Positions 18,406 through 28,643 of a stretch of 64,000 nucleotides of DNA are shown piece by piece. Below the pieces are notes generated by a model. It did no database searches and was not told where the DNA came from. It saw only the letters and a list, made by a program, of their open reading frames with translations. Source of the stretch: Lachnospiraceae bacterium (lineage in GTDB: Bacteria > Bacillota > Clostridia > Lachnospirales > Lachnospiraceae); contig JAFLTH010000006.1 of assembly GCA_022510525.1 (NCBI GenBank), forward strand, positions 1-64,000, read 5' to 3'. Position 1 is the first letter of the stretch. Every line of letters begins with the position of its first letter. The translations under genes were made by a program, and so were the position numbers.

Positions 18406-19269
18406 TTATGCTTTGCCAACTGAGCCAAACAGTTCCATTTTCTCTTTAACTGTTGCTTTGATTGCATCAAAACCGGGAGCAAGAAGTTTACGAGGATCGA
18501 AACCTTTTCCTTCAAGGTCTTTGCCGGCTTCAATATATTTACGTGTAGCAGCTGCAAATGATAACTGACATTCGGTATTAACATTGATCTTAGCAACGCC
18601 AAGAGAAATTGCTTTCTTAATCATATCTTCCGGAATACCTGTACCGCCATGAAGAACTAACGGAAGTGAACCTGTTTTCTCCTGAACAGCTTCAAGTACA
18701 TTGAACTGTAAGCCTTTCCAGTTCTCAGGATATTTACCGTGAATATTACCGATACCTGCTGCAAGGAAATCTACGCCAAGGTCAGCAATCTGCTTACATT
18801 CATTAGGATCTGCACACTCGCCCATTCCTACTACGCCGTCTTCCTCACCGCCGATGGAGCCAACTTCTGCCTCGATGGAAATTCCCTTAGCGTGAGCAGC
18901 TTCAACCAACTCTTTGGTCTTAGCGATGTTTTCATCGATTGAATAGTGAGAACCGTCGAACATAACTGACGGGAAACCTGCTTCCATACATTTATAGCAG
19001 TGTTCATAAGAACCATGATCCAAATGTACTGCTACGGGTACTGTGATATTCTGGTCTTTGATAAGGCCGTTTACCATACCCATTACTACATCATATCCAC
19101 CCATATACTTTCCTGCGCCTTCAGATACGCCGAGGATAACCGGTGAATTGCACTCCTGTGCTGTTAAAAGGATAGCTTTGGTCCACTCAAGGTTATTGAT
19201 GTTGAACTGTCCTACGGCATAATGACCGGCTACTGCTTTTTTAAGCATTTCTGTTGCTGATACTAACAT
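18406..19269 (-). CDS. fba: Fructose-bisphosphate aldolase, class II
   Basis: MLVSATEMLKKA, GQFNINNLEW, HLDHGS, EAEVGSIGGEEDG, VLHGGTGIPEDMIKKAI. Confidence 0.95.
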   Translation of the reverse strand: MLVSATEMLKKAVAGHYAVGQFNINNLEWTKAILLTAQECNSPVILGVSEGAGKYMGGYDVVMGMVNGLIKDQNITVPVAVHLDHGSYEHCYKCMEAGFPSVMFDGSHYSIDENIAKTKELVEAAHAKGISIEAEVGSIGGEEDGVVGMGECADPNECKQIADLGVDFLAAGIGNIHGKYPENWKGLQFNVLEAVQEKTGSLPLVLHGGTGIPEDMIKKAISLGVAKINVNTECQLSFAAATRKYIEAGKDLEGKGFDPRKLLAPGFDAIKATVKEKMELFGSVGKA

Positions 19270-19390
19270 TTTTCACTACCTCCATAAAAATTTTATATTC
19301 AGGCTGTCCGCCTTAATCTTTGATGTAATTATAACGCATTAGTCAAAAAAAGGAAACCATAATTTAGTAAGAAATGCAATTAAAATAAAC

Positions 19391-19440
19391 TGACCTCCAA
19401 AAGTCAGGCATAAAGTCTAACTGTTGGAGGTCAGTTTTTA
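19391..19440. terminator. Terminator hairpin downstream of the giant GH53 gene
   Basis: ctgacctccaa...ttggaggtcag with flanking A/T tracts on both sides. Confidence 0.75.
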
Positions 19441-19469
19441 CTATTATTTCGTTACACTTTTTGAAAAGA

Positions 19470-22400
19470 TTACTTAATCACAAACTCTTTGGTAACAAGT
19501 CCGGAATAGTTTCCGATACCTATAATATTAGCTTTTGCTTTATCATTAGGTCTGGTATTGCCGGTGTAGGTAACAACGTAATCTGTTCCTTCTTTAAGGC
19601 TCTTTCCGTTTACTTTGATAGTAAGCTTCGGTTTAACCGGTTTACCGTTATAGGTCTGAACCTTAATGTCACTTACGCTTGTATATTTAATGCGTGCGGT
19701 TGTGATTGTGAAAGGTATATCAAGTTTATTCTTTTCAGCACCTTTCTTACCAGCGTTCATTCCTTTTTCCGTAATGGTTACGGTCGGCTTAATCGAACTT
19801 TCTATACTTGCAACGTTCTTGTTGTTCGTGTATTTTACACCGTAGGCTGTGCCGGATTTTACGGCAATTTCAGTACCGGTTGCTTTGTACACGAAAGTAA
19901 GTGCAGGTTTAATCGCTTTTCCGGCATATTCTGCAGGGTTGACTGTTATTACAAAGTCATTAAGCGTTACATCTTTTACGGTAAATACATTGTCGAACGG
20001 AACAGTACCGCTGTAGTTTCCTTTACCCTTAACGATGATGGATGCCGAAGCTCCGGGTTTAAGGTTGTTTTTGTATGTTATTGTGTAATCGACTCCCTTG
20101 GTCAATAACTTATTCACACCGTTGTTGGTTGCATAAATATCAAGTTCAGGTGTCCAAGCATAGCCGGTATAAGGAAGGTAAAGTGTCTCACCGGCTGCTG
20201 TATTCTTTGCCACCTTATCCAATAAGGTATCTTCTTTTATCTCATATCTGATTGCAGCTTTTTCATCATCGCTTGAATCAGGATTGGGCTTGGATACAGT
20301 TCTTTTTGCAATTTTAAACTTAGCGGTCTTGGTTCCGGCATAATTACCTTTACCTGTAATCGTAACCGTGGCGGTTCCGACCTTGATATTGGTTTTATTG
20401 CCGTTTACGTCTTCATAGCTTACTTCATAATCCGTTCCTTTGACTAAAGGAATATTTCCGATCTTGTCAGTTACCTTCAGTTCGGCTTCTTCAGCTTCAT
20501 CAACGTCCTCCGTATTAGGATCATCTGCTTTACTTTCTGTACTTAGCTCAATTTCGCTGCCGGTATAGTACATAGTCTTAGGAAGAGTAATCTTGTAATT
20601 GGACATCAGATGATCCTTATCGATTACTCTGAATGATACCCAATTTTCGCCATCGTATCCGCCTTTCAGTATTCCGTTTAGTCTAACCGCATAAGTACCT
20701 GCTTCGCTTATTTTATCGGTCGGTTTCTTGCCTTTTTCAGGGGTTCCGTCAGCATCGTCATCCAAGTATATTATACTTGTCGAATCCTTATCAAATTCTT
20801 CTATTATATCTTTCAGGCTTTCATCTTCTCCCAAAAGACGTATCATAGTAATTCTATACTGCTTATTAAGCGACAGCGTCTTGGTACCGTTCTTAACCGT
20901 TATCTTAGGCGCTTTGCCTTCAGCTATATCATCTGCAGTTACTCTTATGCCGTGGTCACTAATGTTCTTAGGAGTTATCACAAATGGATACTCTGCCGTA
21001 GTTCCTGTATAATTACCTTTTCCGGTAATCTTAAGCGAAGGTTTCTTAGCGGCTGATGCATCGGCGCTTACATTAACATTATTCTTATAAGTAACTGTAT
21101 AGTCTTTACCTTTTTGTAACACTTTGTTATTGTATTTCACCGTAACATTAGGTGTAACTTTGCTTCCGGTATAGACAGCGCCTGAAATTCCTGAAACAGT
21201 TATACTGCTGTCAGTAATAGGACGTTTTGCAATTGTGAATGTCTGGGTAAATGAACCCTTAATATTCGCACTTTCACTTTTTGCAATGACTGTCATGGTT
21301 GCTTTACCGACATTGATGTTTTTCTGGTAATAAACCGTATAGTCTTCATTGACTGCCACAGTCAATTCGCTTCCATCTTTAGTAAGTTTGTTACCATTTT
21401 TATCAGTCAAGAAATCAATTGCAGGTTCAATTTCAGCTCCGGTATAGTAATAAGTATCAACTTTATTCGGATCACCATCAACAACTACTAATGCTGCTTT
21501 GGCCTTTGATATATCTACTTTAGTGTCTACTATCTTAAAGTACAGAGTTCTTCTTCCGGTAAACTTCCTGCCTTTTGCAGTAATGGTTATTTCTGCCATG
21601 CTGCTGTTGTCGGTTTTCTTGATATTATTATTGTACTTAGCAGTATAGTCTGCGCTTGTCAGCTTGTATCCTGCATAGCTTAACTCAAGATCAAGCTCAA
21701 TTTTCTTGCCTGTATATTCTTGATCATACTTATATACATATTTTCCATCAAGTTCTTCTTTAAACTCAAAGTCTTTAACAGTTACATTGGCATTATCAAT
21801 AGATACTGGCTCTGTGAAACTGATTTCTTTAAATTCTGCCTCAAGAGTAACCGCGCCTTCAGGCATAATGAAATGAGATAATATCGTTTCATCAGTCTTA
21901 TAGTCAGCAGCGTTATAGGTAAGCGTAACTTCCTTAGAACCAACATCATAAGATGTTCCCGGGGTTAATTTGGAATCATCTATCAAAGCATCTGCTGCCA
22001 CATTTGCACCGCTAAGCTTCAAAGTTGATAAATAATATCCGTTCTCAGGCATAGCTGAAATTCTTACAATTTCGCCGGTGTTAGGTTCCATATTGCTGAC
22101 ATTAACCGTACCGTGTTCGATGTCTCCTAAATTAACGCCATATTTACCATAGAGGTACATATCATCAATTGTTCCCCAGGCTCCGCCTACAGTAGATACT
22201 ATTTCCATTCCTACTGTCACAGTATCGCCTTCTGAAACTTTGATGTTGGTAATCTCAGGATTTACCCAGTTTAACCAGCCGTTTAATGAACAGGTTTTTT
22301 CATATTTAACTTCTTTTCCGTCTAAATCCTTTACTATTACATAGAGGGTCTGAAGATCTTTGGAGGATGCTCCATTACCCTGAAGGAAGCCACCTGCCGT

Positions 22401-25400
22401 ATAGATTCCGGGTTCAATTTCTGCTATCTCTTGCTCTATACTAAAGTTAATCGGATTCTCTTTATTCCAGAAATGCATTCCCCAGGAACCCGAATGTGGA
22501 TCTTCATCGGTTGTTTTAACATGCGCAATAGTTGCATTCTTAATATCTTGCTCTGTTTGCTCACTCAGCTTAAGATTCCATGGCGTCCATGATCCACCAT
22601 TTTCAAAGCCCGGATTAGCAAGAATATTACCGGTGGAAAGGACTTCGATAGTCAGTGTGATATCATATGTTTCTGTCTTTATATTGTCTTTATTATCTTC
22701 CTCTCCATCCTTGATACGATATTTACAGGTTGCTATACCATCAATTGCAAATACAGCTACATTATCTGTGTTTACCAGTTTTACCTGATCTTCATCCCAC
22801 TCTACTGTTGTGGATATATGATGATCATTTTTCTTTACAGTTCCATCCTCATTATAATCAGGTGCCTTACTGCCATCATTATAGGTTACTACTATATCAT
22901 CTCCACCAGGCCATACTATAGTATCTCCTACATTTACCTTTAATTCAATCTCGCTTTCAACATTGGCAATGGCATTTACACGACCTGTTGCTTCAGCACC
23001 GGTTCTGATATAGCTGTAAATATAAGCTGTATCAAGGGCCTGACCGTTGAAATCAAACCATGCCTGATTATCAACGGCGCTACCGCCATACCACTGTCCG
23101 GCATCTACAGGATCGTATTCTATAGCATAACTGGATGCCCAGCCTGAACCGTATTTTTCCCATGCTTCTTTATTCTTGCTGTATAAGCTCTGATCGATAG
23201 TTGTTCCATTGTAAACATAGTACGGAGAAATCCATGCAGGCTCCCAGTAGAATACACCGATTGCCGAATCGCCGATCGAACTCACTTTATCTACAACGTC
23301 ACGTATTTCGTCCGCCTGACCCTGAACAGAAACCGGATAATTCAGAGTTTGCGTTGTCTTAGGTGATGTATTGCTATGACCGTCTCCATCTTCCCAAGTC
23401 GTTACCCATGAAGTCTCAACAACCATGACTTTCTTATCATAACCCTTGGCTATATTGCCCAATACCTCATGCATGTTCTCAGCTTTGCCATGCCAGAACG
23501 GATAATAAGATGCCGCAAATACATCATAATCAACACCATAAGTATTAAGCTTCGATGCATATCCGGTAAAGGCAGATGATGACGGGTCAGCAAAGTGTAT
23601 TGCAACAAGACATTCTTCGTCAAATTCTTTTACAGCTGCGCTTCCTGCGGTAAAAATCTTAGCCATATTCGTCCATGTTCTTTCACCGCAGATAGCGTTA
23701 TTGGTCTCATTACCAACCTGAACCATTCCTACATCAACGCCTGCAGCTCTCAATTCATTTAAGCTATCTAACGTAAATTTTTTAACAGCCGTTACTTTCT
23801 CATCAATACTATAATCTTCCCATGCTTTAGGTGCGTCCTGTTTGGATGGGTCTGCCCAGAAATCCGAATAATGGAAATCGATGAGTACCCTCATACCTGC
23901 ATCGGTTGCCAATTTACCGATGACCTTAGCTTTAGCCAGATCGGAATTACCTCCACCGTAACCATTTCCGTTACTGTCATACGGGTCATTCCATATACGG
24001 ATACGAACCCAGTTTGTTCCGCCTTCATAAAGCATTTTAAAGAATCCTGCATCGGATAGCGCATTTCCCTCTCTATCTTTGAAAACAACACCGCTTTCTT
24101 TCAACGAAACATAGGATGAAAGGTCTGCACCTGTAATGAATTCATCAGATAATGCAACACGTTTCACGCTGATAGTCTCTGATTTCTGGGGTACAAGAAC
24201 CAATTCCTTCATTGCAGTTTCCAGGCTATTATATGCTGTCTGAATCTGAGCGCCTGTTGGTGCAGGATCAGTCATCTCTGCCACGGCTTTAGCATCATCA
24301 ATTTGGGCTACAAAAGCGTCCCACTTACCCCCGTCATCTGAGTGAAGATACTTATTACCAGGCTCATCTTTGTCTGCTGCCGCCAAGTCTTCATCTCTAA
24401 GCGTTTCAGCCTCTTCAATCAATTTGCGCAAATCCTCTAAAGTAACCGGTACGGAATCATAGAATCCACCGTCTTTGTAATAAATAGTTTTACCAAAGTA
24501 AGGAGCAAGATTAACAGTGTTTTCGTCTGTTGTTTCACCTTCAATAAAGGTTACTTTAGGATCATAGGTTGATTCATTCTTTGTATACAGCTTACCTATT
24601 TCTTTATTATCTCCTGCTGCAGGAGCTGAGAATCTGATAGAATACCAGTTATCTTTTCCAATATCATCAGCAGCATCTTTCAGCTCGTAATAGTAAACAT
24701 CATCTTTATGTTCGATAGATGGAACTTCAACCTTACTTGCAGTACTCTCATCTACATAAGCAGTAATTGCATTATTTGTTCCAAGTACAGGTGCATTTTC
24801 CTTATCGTATACATATAATGTAACATTACGCCTAAGATTAGTTACTAAATCTTTGCCATAATAATATTTGCCGTTTTTTACTGCATAGGCAGCTTCTTCA
24901 GGTTTCAGATTTTTCAGAATTTCCAAATTAGGATAATTTCCATCACCTACAGAATATGTCGCGGTTGGCGTGGTCGAAGCATTCTTTGTGTGAATTGCAA
25001 AACCATTGTTATTAGATCCAAATACCATAGATATGCTGTACCAGCCCGGATATTCGTCTTCCGGTGATAATGCATAGGTGGGATTGCTCCATGCCCCCCA
25101 TTTGCTTGATGCATCCGTCCTCGTATCAGTCCGTTCCGATGTGGAATAAGAATCTTCGCCATTCCAGAAGTAAAGACCGAACTCATCACCTTCGTGAAGA
25201 CTGTCATTATAATAGTAGAATGTAATTTCTTTGGGTCTTTCTTTCATATTATTGATGGCATCCTGAAGAGCTATATATGCTTCGGTAATGGCAGTGTCCT
25301 TGTAATCATCACTGTTCTTGTCTGTGCTGTCTCTGTATCCATTTACTAAAGCATCTGCCGCAGACCAAGCTGTATCAAAGGCATTCCATGAATCATATGT

Positions 25401-28391
25401 ATAATATTCTTCTCCGTTTTCATAAATATCAGTAACTTCATCCGATTCCAGATAATCTTCCAGCATCTTCAGAGTTATGCCTTCTGCGAGTACCGGATCT
25501 GCATAGAACTCTCCGTCCTTATAATAAACATTGCCCTCAAAGACCGGAGAGAAATCAACGGAATCAGTTACTCCTGTCGCCTCTTCACTAAGGAATTTCT
25601 TTACAAGTGTATATGTTGAGTCTGCGTATGTATATAAACCGCAAATCTCATTAGAACCTTCAGCGGGAACAGGGGCTGAGAAGGTCAAGGAGTACCAGCC
25701 CTTCAAATCTGACACGGATGTCATTTTGTAATAATGATTGCTGTCTGTATCCGGCTTAGTATTGGAGCTTGCTGTCAATTTATCAACTGCACCAGTACTT
25801 TCATTAATGGTTGAAAGCTCGCTGGCTGAACCTATATAAGGTTCTGTGTCCGCACTGTATACATATAATGTAACACTGCGCATAGCGGTATTTACTTCAG
25901 CCTCGCCTTTGTAGAATCCAACAGTTGCTCCAAATAATTTAACTGCGTAAGTTGTTTCAGTTCCAGTGAAAAGTTCTTTATATATCGTTTCATTACGATT
26001 AGACTCATTGCTGCCAGAACCACCACATTTGAATACAGAAGCATTTGCACCTTCAATGAATACCTGGAAATTGGCATTATCACTTTCCTCACCGGTAAAT
26101 GTAAGGTCTATTGTGTACCAGCCCGGATATTTTTCAGGGGTCATTTCATAAACAGACTCAGTACCCCATGCCTTCCAAGTAGGAATATTTGCTTCGGAAG
26201 ATATATTACCTTTGGGAGCATATTTATAAATTCCTACCCCCTTACCGTTGGTATCGCCGGCATAATAGCTAAAGGTTATTGTACGACCTTTTTCTTTGAG
26301 TCCATCCTTGGCTTTCTCCAGGTTATTGTATGCATCTGTAATAGTAATATCTAAGCCTTCTGTTTCTTCGCCTATATCCTCGTCTGTACAAGAATCGTCC
26401 TTGTCTGTAAGTGCTTCAGCAAGTCCTTTAGCTGCTTCAAGAGCTTCGGTAAATGCTTCCCAGGTTGTATTGGTGTACTTCTCTGAGCCTTCTTCAAATA
26501 TTTCCTCTGCTTCTTCGATCAGTTCACGCAACATACCGAGAGTTATGGCTACAACTCTGGAATCAGAGAGTTCTCCGTCTTTATAATAGACACTGCCAGT
26601 AAATACCGGCATAACATTGAGATTCCACTCATTACCTGCCGCTCCGTTCAGAAAATTCTTTTTCCAAGTATATGTTCCACCATCTTCTTTTACATATAAT
26701 TTAAATACCGTATCGGCGGTGCTAGCTGTATCAGGAACACTAAATGTCAGGTAATACCAGCCAGAGTAACTATCCTCCTTCATTTCATAGCCCTTATTTG
26801 TACCGTCTACAGCCTCATCATCGGCTTCATACACAGATTTTACTCCGGTTTCTTCATCTATGTATTCCAAGTCCAGGTCAGCGCTTAAAACGATATAAGG
26901 GGTACCGGCTTCGCTGTACGCATAGAATGTGACGTTGCGCATAGCAGTTGTTGCAGCATCACCTGCATATAATTTATGCGGGTCATTATCATCATTACTA
27001 CAGCTTCCATCACCAAATTTTTTGACCGCATAAGTGTCTGCTTCACCAGAAATAAGTTGTTTGTAGATTTCAGTATGGTTCCACTGAGCAGCACATTTGA
27101 ACAGCTCTCCCTTTTTAGAATGAATTTCAAATCCCGCACTAGTATCTGCAACATTAGTTACTTTAATACCTATACTGTACCAACCATCATAAGTTCCTGA
27201 CTTTTCCATCAGATAACACTTTGCATTATCCCAAGGCAGATATTCCTCTTCCCAATCAGCTTCCTTTGTTCCTTCAGAAAATGAAATGGAATCATTATAT
27301 ACAACAACAGCCGGTTCATCATCAGCATCAATGCCATCTGCAAAATAATTGAAAGTTATTTCTAATACTTTATCAATTACCATATTGTCCAGCGCATCTT
27401 TCAATGCTGCATACGCGCTGTTTATTGCACTATTAGTACGTTCCGCATTGTCAATTACTCCCTTAGCAGTTGTCATTGCATCTCCAAGTGCATCAAGGCT
27501 GTCTTGGGTATATCCACCAGATGCCTTAACGGACTCTGCTTCAGCATATAGAGCCTGCAGTTTGGGGAGTGCAAGAGTTAACTCCACATTGTCTAGAACG
27601 AGTGTTTGGTCGGTTGGCTCTAAAGTACCTTCAATTGATACAACTATACTATTCTCTGCATCATCCGCAGAAATTTCAAAAACGTCGCTGACCGTAGCCC
27701 ACACATCCCAACTGGTACCTTCACCAAGGTCTACTTTTGTAAGTTCTTCTGTTCCCGATTTTACAATTAGATAAATCTGTCCAGCAGAATGAACACCTGC
27801 AACGTCTGCAGATATCATATAGGTATTAGCTGTCACACCAGAATTTATAGTTTGACTCATTGATACTTTCTGGGTTGTAGATTGAGAACCTACCCACCAA
27901 CCCAAATAAGAGCCATGCTTGTCATCTTTCCCCGGGTCACAGGATTCTGTTTTGCTGCCCCAAGTCCATTCGTCCCAATCAAAAGTCCAATCGTCAACTG
28001 GCCAAGTATCAGTATTTTCAAAATTTCCATTCTTCAAAAGATTTTCAACAGTTTGTGCATCCGCAGATACCTCTGCCACCAGTTTATCCACATCCGCTGC
28101 GCCTATGATATCCGCAGTCTTAAGTGGTTTATCTGCATCATCGCCAGAAATATCTCCAGATGCAACAGAATCAGAGCCTAATCCTGCATTACCAGACTCA
28201 TCTCCACTTTCAAGATTAGTTTCTTCATTAACTTCTTCATTAGTTTCTGCAGTCATTCCCACTTCATCTTCAAGCTCGGTCTCTGACGCATATGCTGTCA
28301 TTTCCGGTATTGAAAGACTTGTCAATACCATTGCAGCGCACAGAATTCCGCTAAGACCTTTTTGGAAAAACTGTTTCATTGTTTTCTTCAT
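19470..28391 (-). CDS. Secreted 2973-aa modular glycoside hydrolase: GH53 arabinogalactan endo-beta-1,4-galactanase core with CBM-like, FIVAR-like and Ig-like repeats
   Basis: Signal peptide (MKKTMKQFFQKGLSGILCAAMVLTSLSIPEMTAYAS); GH53 core (TNWVRIRIWNDPYD, DFHYSDFWADPSKQDAPKAW, VGMVQVGNETNNAICGE, VMVVETSW); repeated ITF.YY... and FIVAR-like modules; C-terminal MBG/Ig-like repeats. SD GGGAGG before the start. Confidence 0.9.
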   Translation of the reverse strand: MKKTMKQFFQKGLSGILCAAMVLTSLSIPEMTAYASETELEDEVGMTAETNEEVNEETNLESGDESGNAGLGSDSVASGDISGDDADKPLKTADIIGAADVDKLVAEVSADAQTVENLLKNGNFENTDTWPVDDWTFDWDEWTWGSKTESCDPGKDDKHGSYLGWWVGSQSTTQKVSMSQTINSGVTANTYMISADVAGVHSAGQIYLIVKSGTEELTKVDLGEGTSWDVWATVSDVFEISADDAENSIVVSIEGTLEPTDQTLVLDNVELTLALPKLQALYAEAESVKASGGYTQDSLDALGDAMTTAKGVIDNAERTNSAINSAYAALKDALDNMVIDKVLEITFNYFADGIDADDEPAVVVYNDSISFSEGTKEADWEEEYLPWDNAKCYLMEKSGTYDGWYSIGIKVTNVADTSAGFEIHSKKGELFKCAAQWNHTEIYKQLISGEADTYAVKKFGDGSCSNDDNDPHKLYAGDAATTAMRNVTFYAYSEAGTPYIVLSADLDLEYIDEETGVKSVYEADDEAVDGTNKGYEMKEDSYSGWYYLTFSVPDTASTADTVFKLYVKEDGGTYTWKKNFLNGAAGNEWNLNVMPVFTGSVYYKDGELSDSRVVAITLGMLRELIEEAEEIFEEGSEKYTNTTWEAFTEALEAAKGLAEALTDKDDSCTDEDIGEETEGLDITITDAYNNLEKAKDGLKEKGRTITFSYYAGDTNGKGVGIYKYAPKGNISSEANIPTWKAWGTESVYEMTPEKYPGWYTIDLTFTGEESDNANFQVFIEGANASVFKCGGSGSNESNRNETIYKELFTGTETTYAVKLFGATVGFYKGEAEVNTAMRSVTLYVYSADTEPYIGSASELSTINESTGAVDKLTASSNTKPDTDSNHYYKMTSVSDLKGWYSLTFSAPVPAEGSNEICGLYTYADSTYTLVKKFLSEEATGVTDSVDFSPVFEGNVYYKDGEFYADPVLAEGITLKMLEDYLESDEVTDIYENGEEYYTYDSWNAFDTAWSAADALVNGYRDSTDKNSDDYKDTAITEAYIALQDAINNMKERPKEITFYYYNDSLHEGDEFGLYFWNGEDSYSTSERTDTRTDASSKWGAWSNPTYALSPEDEYPGWYSISMVFGSNNNGFAIHTKNASTTPTATYSVGDGNYPNLEILKNLKPEEAAYAVKNGKYYYGKDLVTNLRRNVTLYVYDKENAPVLGTNNAITAYVDESTASKVEVPSIEHKDDVYYYELKDAADDIGKDNWYSIRFSAPAAGDNKEIGKLYTKNESTYDPKVTFIEGETTDENTVNLAPYFGKTIYYKDGGFYDSVPVTLEDLRKLIEEAETLRDEDLAAADKDEPGNKYLHSDDGGKWDAFVAQIDDAKAVAEMTDPAPTGAQIQTAYNSLETAMKELVLVPQKSETISVKRVALSDEFITGADLSSYVSLKESGVVFKDREGNALSDAGFFKMLYEGGTNWVRIRIWNDPYDSNGNGYGGGNSDLAKAKVIGKLATDAGMRVLIDFHYSDFWADPSKQDAPKAWEDYSIDEKVTAVKKFTLDSLNELRAAGVDVGMVQVGNETNNAICGERTWTNMAKIFTAGSAAVKEFDEECLVAIHFADPSSSAFTGYASKLNTYGVDYDVFAASYYPFWHGKAENMHEVLGNIAKGYDKKVMVVETSWVTTWEDGDGHSNTSPKTTQTLNYPVSVQGQADEIRDVVDKVSSIGDSAIGVFYWEPAWISPYYVYNGTTIDQSLYSKNKEAWEKYGSGWASSYAIEYDPVDAGQWYGGSAVDNQAWFDFNGQALDTAYIYSYIRTGAEATGRVNAIANVESEIELKVNVGDTIVWPGGDDIVVTYNDGSKAPDYNEDGTVKKNDHHISTTVEWDEDQVKLVNTDNVAVFAIDGIATCKYRIKDGEEDNKDNIKTETYDITLTIEVLSTGNILANPGFENGGSWTPWNLKLSEQTEQDIKNATIAHVKTTDEDPHSGSWGMHFWNKENPINFSIEQEIAEIEPGIYTAGGFLQGNGASSKDLQTLYVIVKDLDGKEVKYEKTCSLNGWLNWVNPEITNIKVSEGDTVTVGMEIVSTVGGAWGTIDDMYLYGKYGVNLGDIEHGTVNVSNMEPNTGEIVRISAMPENGYYLSTLKLSGANVAADALIDDSKLTPGTSYDVGSKEVTLTYNAADYKTDETILSHFIMPEGAVTLEAEFKEISFTEPVSIDNANVTVKDFEFKEELDGKYVYKYDQEYTGKKIELDLELSYAGYKLTSADYTAKYNNNIKKTDNSSMAEITITAKGRKFTGRRTLYFKIVDTKVDISKAKAALVVVDGDPNKVDTYYYTGAEIEPAIDFLTDKNGNKLTKDGSELTVAVNEDYTVYYQKNINVGKATMTVIAKSESANIKGSFTQTFTIAKRPITDSSITVSGISGAVYTGSKVTPNVTVKYNNKVLQKGKDYTVTYKNNVNVSADASAAKKPSLKITGKGNYTGTTAEYPFVITPKNISDHGIRVTADDIAEGKAPKITVKNGTKTLSLNKQYRITMIRLLGEDESLKDIIEEFDKDSTSIIYLDDDADGTPEKGKKPTDKISEAGTYAVRLNGILKGGYDGENWVSFRVIDKDHLMSNYKITLPKTMYYTGSEIELSTESKADDPNTEDVDEAEEAELKVTDKIGNIPLVKGTDYEVSYEDVNGNKTNIKVGTATVTITGKGNYAGTKTAKFKIAKRTVSKPNPDSSDDEKAAIRYEIKEDTLLDKVAKNTAAGETLYLPYTGYAWTPELDIYATNNGVNKLLTKGVDYTITYKNNLKPGASASIIVKGKGNYSGTVPFDNVFTVKDVTLNDFVITVNPAEYAGKAIKPALTFVYKATGTEIAVKSGTAYGVKYTNNKNVASIESSIKPTVTITEKGMNAGKKGAEKNKLDIPFTITTARIKYTSVSDIKVQTYNGKPVKPKLTIKVNGKSLKEGTDYVVTYTGNTRPNDKAKANIIGIGNYSGLVTKEFVIK

Positions 28392-28448
28392 CTTATACCT
28401 CCCAATTTTTAATTTTTTAATAAGATTCTATATATTAAAAACGCCCTA

Positions 28449-28473
28449 CGCAACAGTTGCGCAACCGGTTGCG
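28449..28473. promoter_or_regulatory. Tandem overlapping palindromic operator (LacI-family-like)
   Basis: CGCAACAGTTGCG (28449-28461) overlapping CGCAACCGGTTGCG (28460-28473). Confidence 0.75.
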
Positions 28474-28486
28474 TTGTACTATTTTC

Positions 28487-28515
28487 AGTATAATAAAATA
28501 TGGTGATTTTATCAA
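28487..28515 (-). promoter_or_regulatory. Promoter of the GH53 gene
   Basis: Minus-strand TTGATA-N17-TATACT immediately upstream of the palindromic operator. Confidence 0.7.
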
Positions 28516-28643
28516 GAAAGTTTTTATTGTTTTATTAACCAATATTTAGTGAGATTTTTTATGAAATAATTACAAAGAAAATATTGGAAGGTATAGAAAT
28601 TAACCGGATATCTCAATCATAAGATATGAATACAATCTTTTTT

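Noticed and set aside
27919-28506. 195-aa plus-strand ORF, and similar ORFs across 19461-28181
   Set aside because: Antisense to the GH53 protein; no independent coding evidence.
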